Part shown: one piece after another, positions 42,972 to 52,162 of the stretch
Layout: every line of letters begins with the position of its first letter
Numbering within the stretch: position 1 is the stretch's first letter
Translations under genes and position numbers: made by a program
DNA from: PALSA-607 sp036501485
Lineage (GTDB): Bacteria > Actinomycetota > Actinomycetes > Acidothermales > Acidothermaceae
Assembly: GCA_036501485.1 (NCBI GenBank)
Contig: DASYAG010000022.1
Location: 1-64,000, forward strand
Direction of reading: 5' to 3'
DNA: 64,000 nucleotides
Notes under the pieces: generated by a model
Database searches by the model: none
What the model was told of the DNA's origin: nothing
What the model saw: the letters and a program-made list of their open reading frames with translations, nothing else

Positions 42972-43412
42972 TCAGATGACCGCCCACTCCCGGAGCGTTC
43001 CCAGAAGCCCTGCACTCAACTGACGCTTTGCGATGTCTGCGAGCGGCACCCATGCGACGTCCACCGCATCATCACCAGCGACCGCGTCATCACCAGCGAC
43101 TGCATGGTCGCCATGAACTGCAGTACCCGCGGCTGTCTCAGCGCCAAGGAGGGTCACCCGAAAATCCTGGATCCGGTACGTCACCCCGTTCGGGCCGGGC
43201 CGCAGCACTTCGCCGACCAAATCGCCGACCTCGACGACAAGCCCTGTTTCCTCGGCCATCTCACGGACGAGGGCCTCGCGCGCGGTTTCACCGGGTTCGA
43301 CTCGACCGCCCGGCAATGACCAGCGGCCGCGCGAGGGCGCGTGGCCGCGCCGGATCAGCAACAGGGCACCGTCGCGAATGGCAATCGCACCGACGGCGGC
43401 GATTTCAGGCAC
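42972..43412 (-). CDS. Nudix hydrolase
   Basis: 146 residues; GTG 43412 with no clear ribosome site. The full Nudix box is GGRVEPGETAREALVREMAEETGL within a typical alpha/beta fold beginning VGAIAIRDGALLLIRRGHAPSRGRW. It hydrolyses nucleoside diphosphate-X compounds; substrate unassigned. Residues ~99-113 are a short repeat (AVAGDDAVAGDDAV) encoded by two 18-bp tandem units at 43066-43101, a surface loop insertion. Confidence 0.9.
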   Translation of the reverse strand: MPEIAAVGAIAIRDGALLLIRRGHAPSRGRWSLPGGRVEPGETAREALVREMAEETGLVVEVGDLVGEVLRPGPNGVTYRIQDFRVTLLGAETAAGTAVHGDHAVAGDDAVAGDDAVDVAWVPLADIAKRQLSAGLLGTLREWAVI

Positions 43413-43522
43413 CGCCGAAGCCTAACGACGGCTCGTGCGGCGTTAGCCCATTTGGCGCAATTTGTCCTCGATCTACGGCGAATCCCTTGACGACGCATGC
43501 GCAGCGGGCCACGGTCGAAGGT

Positions 43523-44203
43523 ATGAAGGACGAGCCGACTTGCCCTCGTTGCGGCGGCGCGATCCATCCACCAGGGATCTGGACGAGCGACTGGAATTGC
43601 GTTGAACACGGCCCAGTACATCCGTTGCAGCCAGCCGCGAAACAACCCGGGCCTGAGTGCCTCGAGCACGTGCGGGCGCACGCGAAGGTGCCGTTGTGGA
43701 TGCCGTCTCCACTGCCGATGGGTTGGGTCGTTACCGGCTACACCCACGCCGGAGACCAGCGCACTGGTGCAGTCGCGACGCTCGTTGGATGTTCGGGCCC
43801 GGCACCCCTTGGCGGTGCAGCCGATCTCGTGCTCGTCGCGGAATCGCCCGGCGTCGGACTCGGCGCGAGGCTGGCTGGCCTTCCAGGTCCGGATCCGGGC
43901 GACGGTTTCGACGATGGCCCTGCACACGCGAAGCTCGACGCTGCTGGTCACCCAACCGCGCTGTGGAACGTCGACGTCGGTCCCGACAGCGCGGTCTACG
44001 TCGGAGAAGCCAAGGGCGCGTGGATTTGGGCCATCCTGTGGCCCTCGGCCGCTGGCGTCCTGCTCCTGGAAAACCTCGGTCTTGAAGACCTGGTCGAACG
44101 CACAGAGGTCAGCCCTGGGCACCTCGGTCTCGAGCTTCCGCACGGGGCTTTGATGCCTAGGCTCGCCGCGCTTACAGCCGGCGCGGGCGCGCTGCGCCGA
44201 TAG
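43523..44203 (+). CDS. DUF6758-like protein with N-terminal zinc ribbon
   Basis: 226 residues from ATG 43523. N-terminal MKDEPTCPRCGGAIHPPG and NCVEHGPVHPLQP form a small zinc-binding module. Then come conserved stretches of an actinobacterial family: VPLWMPSPLPMGWVVTGYTHAGDQRTGA, SGPAPLGGAADLVLVAESPGVGLGARLAG and WIWAILWPSAAGVLLLENL. Soluble. The family is found near PHP and MarC genes in Streptomyces, as here. No function known. Confidence 0.83.
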   Translation: MKDEPTCPRCGGAIHPPGIWTSDWNCVEHGPVHPLQPAAKQPGPECLEHVRAHAKVPLWMPSPLPMGWVVTGYTHAGDQRTGAVATLVGCSGPAPLGGAADLVLVAESPGVGLGARLAGLPGPDPGDGFDDGPAHAKLDAAGHPTALWNVDVGPDSAVYVGEAKGAWIWAILWPSAAGVLLLENLGLEDLVERTEVSPGHLGLELPHGALMPRLAALTAGAGALRR

Positions 44204-44263
44204 CCTGAAGGCGGCTGGTCGGCTGGCCATCCGACGTCGACGGTGAGGACGGCGCGAGCCCGC

Positions 44264-45142
44264 ATGCGGATCGACCTCCACGTGCACAGCAACGCCTCTG
44301 ACGGCACCGACCCGCCCGCGGATCTGGTCCGCAAGGCGTGGGCGCTTGCGCTCGACGGCGCGCCGCTCGACGGCATCGCGCTCACCGACCACGACACGAT
44401 CGCCGGTTACCACGATGCGGCGGCGGCATTGGAAGCACTCGTCGGCCCGCCTGAACGTCCGTTCGTCATCGTCCCAGGGGCCGAGATCTCGTGCATCCTC
44501 GGTGACGTCAGTCTGCATCTGCTCGGCTACCTGTTCGACCCCGCAAATTCACCGCTGATGGCTGAACTGGAGCTGTTGCGCACCGACCGAATCAGGCGCG
44601 CAAAGGCAATCGTCGACAAGCTTGTCGAGCTCGGCGCTCCTGTCACGTGGGAGCAGGTCAGTGCCATTGCGGGTGACGGTGCGGTGGGCCGTCCGCACAT
44701 CGCGCAGGCACTGGTCGACGAGGGAGTCGTTGCCGACATCCCTGCTGCCTTCGTGCCCGAATGGATTGCCAATGATGGCCGCGCCTACGTAGAGAAGTAT
44801 TCGCTCACGCCGGATCGAGCGATCGCCTTGGTGCGGGACGCCGGGGGAGTGACGGTATTCGCGCACCCTGCGGCGTCGTCACGTGGTGACGTTGTCGACG
44901 ACACCGCGATCGAAACATTTGCGGCAGCTGGTCTCGACGGCCTGGAGGTCGACCACCCCGATCACGACGAAGCGACCCGAGTGCGGTTGCGAGCCATTGC
45001 CTATGACCTCGGGTTGCTCGTTACTGGGAGCAGTGATTACCACGGTTCGGTGAAAGCGGTTCAGATCGGCGCGAACACGACCGACCCCGAGGTCTTCGCG
45101 ACGCTCGCGGACCGCGCGCAGGGCAAGGCGTTCAGCCGATGA
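44264..45142 (+). CDS. PHP-domain metal-dependent phosphoesterase
   Basis: 292 residues from MRIDLHVHSNASDGTDPPADL (ATG 44264; GTG 44243 is possible). PHP motifs: DLHVHSNASDG, IALTDHDTIAGYHDA, FVIVPGAEISCILGDVSLHLLGY, VFAHPAA, and GSSDYHGS at the end. These His/Asp residues build a trinuclear metal site. Related proteins hydrolyse nucleoside 3',5'-bisphosphates or short RNA (RNase AM/YciV type); the exact substrate is unproven. The stop overlaps marC (ATGA). Confidence 0.9.
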   Translation: MRIDLHVHSNASDGTDPPADLVRKAWALALDGAPLDGIALTDHDTIAGYHDAAAALEALVGPPERPFVIVPGAEISCILGDVSLHLLGYLFDPANSPLMAELELLRTDRIRRAKAIVDKLVELGAPVTWEQVSAIAGDGAVGRPHIAQALVDEGVVADIPAAFVPEWIANDGRAYVEKYSLTPDRAIALVRDAGGVTVFAHPAASSRGDVVDDTAIETFAAAGLDGLEVDHPDHDEATRVRLRAIAYDLGLLVTGSSDYHGSVKAVQIGANTTDPEVFATLADRAQGKAFSR

Positions 45143-45753
45143 GTGGGTGGTTCGACGCGCGCTTCTTCGGCGAGGTCTTCGTGACGCTGCTCGTCATCAT
45201 GGACCCGCCCGGTTCGGTACCGGTGTTCTTGTCGCTGACCGGGTCGTATGCGCGCAAGGCGCGTAACCGCAGTGCTGACCTGGCCGTGCTCACGGCATTC
45301 ACCGTCATCGTGGTCTTCGCGCTGTTCGGTCAGCAGGTGCTGCAATACCTGCACGTAACGCTCGCTGCGTTGCAAGTCTCCGGCGGGTTACTGCTCCTGC
45401 TCGTGGCCCTTGAGCTACTGATGGGCTGGGGGACCGAGCGCTCGCCCAAGGACGATGTGAATGTGTCGATGGTCCCGCTCGGCACGCCGTTGTTGGCTGG
45501 ACCTGGTGCGATAGCTGCGACGATCGTGTTCGCCAAGTCGGTGCATCATGAGCAACAGGCGCTCGCCCTCGCGGCCGGCATCATCGCGGTCCACATCGTG
45601 TTGTGGGTGACGTTGCGGTTCTCGACAGTCATCTTGCGGGTGCTCGGTCGCAGCGGGGTGACGCTGGTTACCCGGATCGCAGGGCTGTTGCTTTCCGCGA
45701 TCGCCGTGCAACTCGCCGCCGACGGCATTGCGAAATTCGTTGCGGCGAACTAG
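45139..45753 (+). CDS. MarC-family integral membrane protein
   Basis: 204 residues with six membrane helices. FGEVFVTLLVIMDPPGSVPVFLSLT and VPLGTPLLAGPGAIAATIVFA are the conserved MarC motifs in helices 1 and 4. The transported substrate is not known; the early multiple-antibiotic-resistance role for MarC was not upheld. It is coupled to the PHP gene by an ATGA overlap, a conserved pairing in actinobacteria. Confidence 0.92.
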   Translation: MSGWFDARFFGEVFVTLLVIMDPPGSVPVFLSLTGSYARKARNRSADLAVLTAFTVIVVFALFGQQVLQYLHVTLAALQVSGGLLLLLVALELLMGWGTERSPKDDVNVSMVPLGTPLLAGPGAIAATIVFAKSVHHEQQALALAAGIIAVHIVLWVTLRFSTVILRVLGRSGVTLVTRIAGLLLSAIAVQLAADGIAKFVAAN

Positions 45754-46636
45754 ATCGCCGAGCGGGACGCCCAGCAGCGCGGCACCGCCGACCGGCAAGC
45801 CGCCAACTGGCGGGCGGCGTGCGATCGACGAAAGTTTCCCGGTCGATACCGCGATTGCGACCTTGGTTCGCGACGGTTCGCGACGCAACGCCTGGACGCT
45901 GCTTCTCGATGGCGTCGAGAGCTCACACGTTGATCTCGACGACCCGACGGCACTGGAGTTCGAGTACGTGCAGTGGTTCGGTGATGTCATTGAGTGTGTG
46001 GCGCCGCCGGGGAGTCGCCTCGACACCGTGCATCTCGGCGGTGGTGCTCTCACTCTGGCCCGCTACGTCATGGCGACTCGGCCGCAATCGACGCAGATCG
46101 TGTTCGAGATCGACGGCGCTCTCGTCGATCTCGTTCGGTTGCGGTTGCCATGGCATCGCAATCGAAGGCTGCGAGTCAGGGTTGGCGACGCCCGTGCCGG
46201 GCTCACCGCGCTCGGCGATGCGTCGTGCGATCTCGTCGTCCGCGATGCGTTTCGCGACGCTGTGGTGCCGGCGAACTTGCGAACGGTTGAGTGCGCGAAC
46301 CGGGTGCGGGAATGCCTTCGTCCGGGTGGTGTCTATGTCATGAACGTTGCAGATCGCGCGCCGTTTGCGATCACAGGCGTCGAGTTGGCGACGGTGTCAG
46401 AAGCCTTCAGCGACGTAGCAGTGATCTCAGAGCCGGGCGTCCTTCGGGGGCGCCGGCACGGCAACCTCATCATCGTCGCGTCAAACGAGCCGCTGCCGGT
46501 CAACGCGATTGCGCGTCGGGTTGCCGATGGCGGCGTACAGGGCAGAGTGCGAGATCGCTCTCAGGCGATGGAGATCGCCCGTGGACACCGTCCGCTACAT
46601 GATGCCGACGTCAGCAGTGCTGACTTCAACACCTAA
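45728..46636 (+). CDS. Spermidine synthase-like (Rossmann methyltransferase-fold) protein
   Basis: About 302 residues. Start uncertain: only TTG codons at 45728 or 45740 are available near the marC end and no ribosome site is visible. The core is a spermidine-synthase-like fold: EFEYVQWFGDVIECVAPPGSRLDTVHLGGGALTLARYVMATRP, QIVFEIDGALVDLVRLRLP, RVGDARAGLTALGDASCDLVVRDAFRDAVVP and LRPGGVYVMNVAD. The aminopropyltransferase DAF motif is preserved in DAFRD, but polyamine residues cannot be confirmed. Such proteins are widespread in actinobacteria without proven activity. Confidence 0.75.
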   Translation: MRNSLRRTRSPSGTPSSAAPPTGKPPTGGRRAIDESFPVDTAIATLVRDGSRRNAWTLLLDGVESSHVDLDDPTALEFEYVQWFGDVIECVAPPGSRLDTVHLGGGALTLARYVMATRPQSTQIVFEIDGALVDLVRLRLPWHRNRRLRVRVGDARAGLTALGDASCDLVVRDAFRDAVVPANLRTVECANRVRECLRPGGVYVMNVADRAPFAITGVELATVSEAFSDVAVISEPGVLRGRRHGNLIIVASNEPLPVNAIARRVADGGVQGRVRDRSQAMEIARGHRPLHDADVSSADFNT

Positions 46637-46657
46637 AGACTCGCGGTACCTAAACGG

Positions 46658-47842
46658 TCAGTAGGTGAAGCGCGAGACGAGTGTCTTCAGCTCGTCGGCA
46701 ACCTTGCGCAGTTCGTCGGTCGTGACCCGTGCTGAAGCGACACTCGTCAACGTGTTCGACGATGCGCTGGCGACGCCGGCAATTGACCGCGCGATCTCCG
46801 CACTGCCGGTGGCGACTTCGGTAAATCCGCGGCCCATCTCACTCGTCGTCGCCGACTGCTCTTCAACGGCTGACGCGATTGTCACCTGGTAGTCGCTGAT
46901 CTGGCTGATGACGACCCGAATCGCTTCGATGGCCGCGATCGCGTCGCGCGAATCGTTGCGCACTGACTCGATGCGGCGAGAGATGTCGTCGGTGGCCCGG
47001 GCAGTTTCCTGGGCGAGGTCCTTGACTTCGTCGGCGACAACTGCGAACCCCTTGCCCGCTTCGCCCGCCCGGGCCGCTTCGATCGTTGCGTTCAGGGCAA
47101 GCAAGTTGGTTTGCTGGGCGATCTCGGTGATGAGCTTGACGACGCTGCCGATGTCGAGCGACGACTCGCCGAGTCTCGAAATAGCAGCATTGGTCGTGTC
47201 GGCCATGGTGACTGCGTCGATGGCGACACCAGCGGCACGGTGTGCGTTGTGCGCGATCTCGCGGATCGATGACCCCATTTCCTCGGCCGCGCCGGCGACG
47301 CTGGCCACGTTGCTGCTGACCTGCTCGGCCGCGCTCGAGGCGCTTTCGGCGCGACGGGTCGCGTCGTGTGCGGACGACGCGATTTGCTCAGAGGTTGCGG
47401 AAAGGCTCGCAGCCGACGACGCAAGGCCGGCCGCCGTACCCGCGACCTTGCCTACCAGTGACTGCATGCCGGTGACGAAGCGGTCGAACTCACTGGCCAG
47501 GCTGCCGATCTCGTCGTCACGGTGGAACGCGAGCCGGCGAGTGAGGTCACCGTCGCCGTCCGCGATGTCGGCCATCCGGCCCCGCAACACCTCAAGCGGG
47601 CGCAGGACGTCGTGGCGCAGCCAAAGGCCGAGGGCGACCAGAACAAGCAGCAAGCCGACGATCAGGCAGATCGTCGCGGCGATCATGTCGTTGTGCGCGG
47701 CGTTCACCGCGCTCGCTGTGACCTTGCCGGCCTGCATGTGGTGCAGGGCGCCGTCCGCCTTCGACAACGCAATAAGGCTCACTGCACCGACCGTGACGAA
47801 GCCGCCCACCGCAGTCGCAGCGGCCTTGTGCACAAGCTTCAT
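46658..47842 (-). CDS. Methyl-accepting chemotaxis protein with minimal extracellular loop
   Basis: 394 residues; ATG 47842 has GGAGG at 6 bp, preferred to GTG 47854. Two helices (~7-28 and ~54-75) are separated by only ~25 residues, so there is no periplasmic-type ligand domain. HAMP at ~76-130 (RPLEVLRGRMADIADGDGDLTRRL). The long coiled signalling domain has its hairpin tip in EIAQQTNLLALNATIEAARAGEAGKGFAVVADEVKDLAQ. It should activate CheA through CheW. It lies 1.2 kb from cheA across a nuclease gene, in the opposite direction. Confidence 0.93.
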   Translation of the reverse strand: MKLVHKAAATAVGGFVTVGAVSLIALSKADGALHHMQAGKVTASAVNAAHNDMIAATICLIVGLLLVLVALGLWLRHDVLRPLEVLRGRMADIADGDGDLTRRLAFHRDDEIGSLASEFDRFVTGMQSLVGKVAGTAAGLASSAASLSATSEQIASSAHDATRRAESASSAAEQVSSNVASVAGAAEEMGSSIREIAHNAHRAAGVAIDAVTMADTTNAAISRLGESSLDIGSVVKLITEIAQQTNLLALNATIEAARAGEAGKGFAVVADEVKDLAQETARATDDISRRIESVRNDSRDAIAAIEAIRVVISQISDYQVTIASAVEEQSATTSEMGRGFTEVATGSAEIARSIAGVASASSNTLTSVASARVTTDELRKVADELKTLVSRFTY

Positions 47843-47994
47843 CGGTGCCTCCACGTCACGCGCACCCGTCAGGTCGGGGCGCCTTCGTGGTCCTTCGGCA
47901 CGAGGTAGGCCGAAGCTGAGCGCTGGAACGACGATCGGCGCGCCGGGTCAGCTGAACCCCCAGGACTGTCGTCCCCGCGGGGGACCATGGATAC

Positions 47995-48912
47995 ATGAGC
48001 GCGCAACCCGTCTTGCCCGTCCACCCGCCTGAGCAGCTGGGCGGGATGCTGTCAGCACCAGGCCGACTCTTCGCCTGCACGCCGTCCAAGCTCGCGTCTT
48101 GGGTCGACTGCCCGCGGCGCTACAGGCTGACCTACCTCGATCGCCCGCGCCCGCCGGCCGGGCCGCCCTGGGCACACAACAGCTTCGGTGCGGGCATCCA
48201 CAACGCGCTCGCCGGCTGGTGGCGGCTGTCGCGATCGCAGCGCACCGTCGATGCGGCAGCGCAACTGCTAGACGCCGGGTGGTCGGCCGAGGGGTTTCGC
48301 GATCCCGCACAGTCCGACGCCTGGCTTGGGCGCGGCCGCGCGCTTGTGAGGCGCTACGTCGCGGCCCTTGATCCCGGCCGCGATCCGCTTGGGGTCGAGC
48401 GCACGCTCGCGGCCCGCACGAATCGGCTGGCGCTTTCGGGTCGCGTCGACCGCCTCGATGACCGCAACGGTGAGCTGGTGATCGTCGACTACAAGACCGG
48501 CCGGCGCCCGCTGACGGTTGACGACACCCGCGGCTCGATGGCGCTGGCCCTCTACGCAGTGGCGGCCGCGGCGACGCTTCGCCGGCGCTGCGTCCGGGTC
48601 GAGCTGCATCACTTACCCACGGGCGAAGTCCACGCCTACGAGCACACCGACGAGTCGCTGCAGCGCCAGGTGCGGCGCGCGGAGCAGATCGCCGATGAGG
48701 CCGAAGCCGCCACCACGGCGTTCAAGGCGGACGGCGAGGGCGCGGCGGACATGTTCGCGCCGCGGCCGGGATCGCAATGCGGCTGGTGCGACATGCGAGC
48801 GCAATGCCCCGAGGGTGCCGCAGCGGCGCCGGCCCAGGTGCCCTGGGCAGGGCTCGGCGAAGACAAGGGGATTGAGGCGGACGCCGGGTCAGCGCGGCCC
48901 GTCGGTCCCTGA
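47995..48912 (+). CDS. RecB-family PD-(D/E)XK exonuclease with Fe-S cysteines
   Basis: 305 residues, Cas4/AddB-like nuclease: TPSKLASWVDCPRRYRLTYLDRP (N-terminal Cys39 and conserved YxxxY-like helix), SGRVDRLDDRNGELVIVDYKTGRRP (catalytic Asp, Asp and Lys) and a C-terminal CGWCDMRAQCPEG. Together with the N-terminal Cys these give the four ligands of a [4Fe-4S] cluster. Stand-alone actinobacterial RecB-like exonuclease, probably in DNA repair. It lies between mcp and cheA, apparently an old resident of this locus rather than part of chemotaxis. Confidence 0.9.
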   Translation: MSAQPVLPVHPPEQLGGMLSAPGRLFACTPSKLASWVDCPRRYRLTYLDRPRPPAGPPWAHNSFGAGIHNALAGWWRLSRSQRTVDAAAQLLDAGWSAEGFRDPAQSDAWLGRGRALVRRYVAALDPGRDPLGVERTLAARTNRLALSGRVDRLDDRNGELVIVDYKTGRRPLTVDDTRGSMALALYAVAAAATLRRRCVRVELHHLPTGEVHAYEHTDESLQRQVRRAEQIADEAEAATTAFKADGEGAADMFAPRPGSQCGWCDMRAQCPEGAAAAPAQVPWAGLGEDKGIEADAGSARPVGP

Positions 48913-49011
48913 CCCGAGCTCAGTCGTGATTTGAGCCTCAGTTGTTCCGAAGAACCGCCGATGCACTGATCGTCGTGCCCGTGGGCCGTCGCGTGAGCGA
49001 CAGCTCGGCCA

Positions 49012-49058
49012 GCGTTCGCGGGACGCGACTCGGCCTGCGTTCGCGGGACGCGACTTGG
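49012..49058 (+). repeat. 22-bp direct repeat upstream of cheA
   Basis: Units 49012-49033 and 49037-49058 (period 25) are 21 of 22 identical, each with TTCGCGGGACGCGACT. The second ends 4 bp before the cheA ribosome site region (GAGGAG). Could be an operator or a slippage product. Confidence 0.8.
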
Positions 49059-49074
49059 TAGCAGAGGAGCGTGG

Positions 49075-51726
49075 ATGGACGAGTTCGACGAGATCGTGCG
49101 CGAGTTCCTCGTGGAGAGCTATGAGAACCTCGACCAGCTCGACCGTGACCTTGTCGCGCTCGAGCAGGAGCCCGATGCCCACCCACTGCTTCAGAGCATC
49201 TTCCGCACGATTCACACGATCAAAGGCACCAGCGGCTTCCTGGCGTTCGGCAAGCTTGAGGTCCTGACCCATGCGGGCGAGGGGCTGCTTGCGCGGCTGC
49301 GTGACGGCGGCCTGCGATTGACCCAGGAGCGGACGACGGGCCTGCTGGAGCTCGTTGACGCCGTTCGCAGCATCCTTGCCTCGATCGAGGCGACCGGCAC
49401 GGAGAACGACCGCGACTACAGCGACTTGGTGGCGCGGCTCACCGTCCTGCAGGCCCCGGCCCCGGAGACGGAGTTGGCCAGTGCCAGCGCGGCGACACGG
49501 GGGCGATCGACGAAAGCGCGCGCCCAGGCCGACGCGCCCAGCACACCGGCAGCGAGCACACCGACATCGGGTCCCGACGCAGCCGACGCGACTGGCGCCG
49601 CCTCGAGTCCAGCCAAGCCGGCCCGTCCGCGGCGTCGGGCGACTGATCGCCAGGCCCAGCCCACCACTTCACCGGCACCCGAGGCGTCCGACCAGCCGGC
49701 AGGACAGGTTGCCAAGCACGACATCAAGGCGGCGCGTGCCGCGCGCAAGGCGAGCGCGGGTGCGCCGGCTGTGCCCGCAAGTCCGCCAGCCAACGTCCCG
49801 CTGCTCGGTGAACTGCTCCAGCAGCAGGCCGACATCAACCCCGAAGACGTCGCGGTTGCGATGCTCGAACAGCAGCTTGGCGACGAGCGGCCGCTGGGCG
49901 AAATTCTCGTTGACCACGGCCAGGCGACTCCCGAGCAGGTGCGCGAGGCGCTCGCACTGCAAGCCGCCGCCCAGGCAGACGCACGCGTCGGCGGGTCGGT
50001 GAGCGACTCGACGCTGCGCGTCGACGTGAACCTGCTCGACACCCTCATGCGCCTTGTCGGTGAGCTGGTGCTGACGCGCAATCAGATCGTCGCGACCGCG
50101 GCCGCGCGTGCCGACACCGGCATGCAGCGTTCGTCACAGCGTTTGAACCTGCTGGTCAGCGAGCTCCAGGCCGGGGTCATGAAGACCCGGATGCAGCCAA
50201 TCGACACCGTCTGGAACAAGCTGCCGCGCCTCGTTCGCGACGTATCGGTCGCGTGTGGTCGCGAAGTGCGGCTCGTTCTTGAGGGCCGCGACACCGAACT
50301 CGACAAGACGATCCTTGAGGCCATCAAGGACCCGCTGACTCACGTCGTCCGCAATGCAATCGACCACGGGATCGAATCCCCCGAGGCCAGAGTCGCCGCG
50401 GGCAAGCCGGCCGAGGGCACGCTGACGATGCGCGCGTTCCATGAGGGCGGCCAAGTCAACATCGAAATCAGCGACGACGGCGCGGGTATCGATCCGGCGC
50501 GGATCGCGACGAAAGCCATCGAGCGCGGACTTGCAACGGTTGAGCAGCTACGCGCGATGCCGCCGCGCGAGATCGTCAATCTCATCTTCGTACCCGGTTT
50601 CTCCACCGCGACCAAGGTGACAAACGTGTCCGGCCGCGGTGTCGGGATGGATGTCGTGCGCACCAACGTCGAGAAGATCGGCGGCACCGTCGACATCTCG
50701 AGTGAGCCAGGTCTCGGCACCACCTTGAAGATCAAGATTCCGTTGACGCTGGCGATCATTCCGGCGCTGACTGTCGAGTGTGCCGGTGAGCGCTACGCGG
50801 TTCCGCAGGTCAGCCTCGACGAGTTGCTGTGTCTCGAAGGCGAGCAAGCAAGAGCAGGCGTCGAGTACCTCTCGGGAGCACCGGTTTTCCGATTGCGCGG
50901 CACGCTGATCCCGCTCGTGTGGCTCGATCACGTGCTCGATCTGACCGACGCGCCGCACGTCGATGAGTCCGTTTACATCCTGGTGTTGCAGGCCGACGGG
51001 CGGCGATTCGGTCTTGTCGTCGACCGTGTCTTGAACACTGAGGAAATTGTCGTCAAGCCGTTGTCACGCCAGCTCAAGGGCATCGGTACGTACGCCGGCG
51101 CGACGATTCTTGGCGACGGACGGGTAGCGCTCATCCTCGACGTGCGCGCACTGGCCCGTCGTGCGCACGTGGTGCGCGAAAGCGATTCGGCGATGGAGCA
51201 CGAGCGGCAGCTGGTCGTCGCACCTGTCGTCGAGGGTCCCGAACCGTTGCTCGTCGTCGCAGTCGGTGATCGCCGGCTCGGCGTCCCGCTGTCGATGGTG
51301 ACCCGCCTCGAAGAGATTTCGCTGGATCGCGTCGAGCACGTCGGTCAGCGCGAGGTCGTGCAGTACCGCGGCCAGTTACTGCCGCTCGGCCGCCTCGCCA
51401 CGATGCTCGGCGGCCAAGAGGTGGCCGATACGGGCTCGCAACTGAAGGTGATCGTGTACACCCAGGGTCGGCGCAGCGTGGGTCTCGTCGTCGACGCGGT
51501 CGTCGACATCGCCACCGAGGCTCCGGCGTCGCGCGGTGATGTTGAGGCGTTCGGTGTTTCGGGCGTCGTCGTCGTCCAAGACTTGGTTACCGAGCTTCTC
51601 GACATGGAGCAGGCGATTATGGCGACCGACCCGCGCTTCTTCGACGCAGTAGCGGCCGCAGGCGCCGCGGACGTTTCGCCGTACGAGGACTATGCGGAAG
51701 ACACCTACGTTGGGTTGGGGTCCTGA
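49075..51726 (+). CDS. cheA: Chemotaxis histidine kinase CheA with two CheW-like domains
   Basis: 883 residues; ATG after GAGGAG. P1 HPt domain (1-~110) has His47 in FRTIHTIKGTSGF. An Ala/Pro-rich linker (~125-240) follows. Residues ~242-297 contain two helical units (LLGELLQQQADINPEDVAVAMLEQQ; LGEILVDHGQATPEQVREALALQ) where P2 would be; the same unit type occurs at the PilB N-terminus. P3 dimerisation is ~310-365 and the P4 ATPase ~370-555 (HVVRNAIDHGIE, ISDDGAGID, GRGVGMDVV). Two CheW-like domains follow, ~560-690 and ~712-850. It phosphorylates CheY and CheB. First gene of the che operon. Confidence 0.95.
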   Translation: MDEFDEIVREFLVESYENLDQLDRDLVALEQEPDAHPLLQSIFRTIHTIKGTSGFLAFGKLEVLTHAGEGLLARLRDGGLRLTQERTTGLLELVDAVRSILASIEATGTENDRDYSDLVARLTVLQAPAPETELASASAATRGRSTKARAQADAPSTPAASTPTSGPDAADATGAASSPAKPARPRRRATDRQAQPTTSPAPEASDQPAGQVAKHDIKAARAARKASAGAPAVPASPPANVPLLGELLQQQADINPEDVAVAMLEQQLGDERPLGEILVDHGQATPEQVREALALQAAAQADARVGGSVSDSTLRVDVNLLDTLMRLVGELVLTRNQIVATAAARADTGMQRSSQRLNLLVSELQAGVMKTRMQPIDTVWNKLPRLVRDVSVACGREVRLVLEGRDTELDKTILEAIKDPLTHVVRNAIDHGIESPEARVAAGKPAEGTLTMRAFHEGGQVNIEISDDGAGIDPARIATKAIERGLATVEQLRAMPPREIVNLIFVPGFSTATKVTNVSGRGVGMDVVRTNVEKIGGTVDISSEPGLGTTLKIKIPLTLAIIPALTVECAGERYAVPQVSLDELLCLEGEQARAGVEYLSGAPVFRLRGTLIPLVWLDHVLDLTDAPHVDESVYILVLQADGRRFGLVVDRVLNTEEIVVKPLSRQLKGIGTYAGATILGDGRVALILDVRALARRAHVVRESDSAMEHERQLVVAPVVEGPEPLLVVAVGDRRLGVPLSMVTRLEEISLDRVEHVGQREVVQYRGQLLPLGRLATMLGGQEVADTGSQLKVIVYTQGRRSVGLVVDAVVDIATEAPASRGDVEAFGVSGVVVVQDLVTELLDMEQAIMATDPRFFDAVAAAGAADVSPYEDYAEDTYVGLGS

Positions 51727-51727
51727 T

Positions 51728-52162
51728 ATGGAGATGCGTCAGTTCGCCACCTTCACCATCGATGCATTGCTATTCGGGGTAGAAGTCCACAAGGTGCAAG
51801 AAGTCATCCGTTACCAGGAAATGACCGCCGTCCCGCTGGCCGGTCATGGCGCCGCCGGCCTGATCAATCTGCGTGGCGAAGTCGTCACCGCAGTCGACCT
51901 ACGCACGCGGCTCGGCTTACCGCCGCGCGCCGCCGGCGTTCTGCCTATGAACGTCGTGGTGCGGGTCGATGACGAGCCAGTGAGCCTGCTTGTCGACGCG
52001 ATCGGCGACGTCGCTCACGTGTCCTCGGAACAGTTCGAGGAGCCGCCCGAGACGATGACAGGCCGTGGCGCGACGTTGGTCAGCGGCGCCTACAAGCTCG
52101 AGGGCAAGCTGCTCCTGGTCCTCGACGTCGCGCGCGCCGCTGACATTGGCATCGCCGTCTGA
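51728..52162 (+). CDS. cheW: Chemotaxis coupling protein CheW
   Basis: 144 residues from MEMRQFATFTIDALLFGVEV (ATG 51728, 1 bp after the cheA stop). Typical CheW SH3-like double fold: VQEVIRYQEMTAVPLAGHGAAGLINLRGEVVTAVDLRTRLGL and SLLVDAIGDVAHVSSEQFEEPP. It links the receptor tip to CheA. Its 3' end is repeated 2.5 times at 17-bp spacing, including the stop. Confidence 0.95.
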   Translation: MEMRQFATFTIDALLFGVEVHKVQEVIRYQEMTAVPLAGHGAAGLINLRGEVVTAVDLRTRLGLPPRAAGVLPMNVVVRVDDEPVSLLVDAIGDVAHVSSEQFEEPPETMTGRGATLVSGAYKLEGKLLLVLDVARAADIGIAV

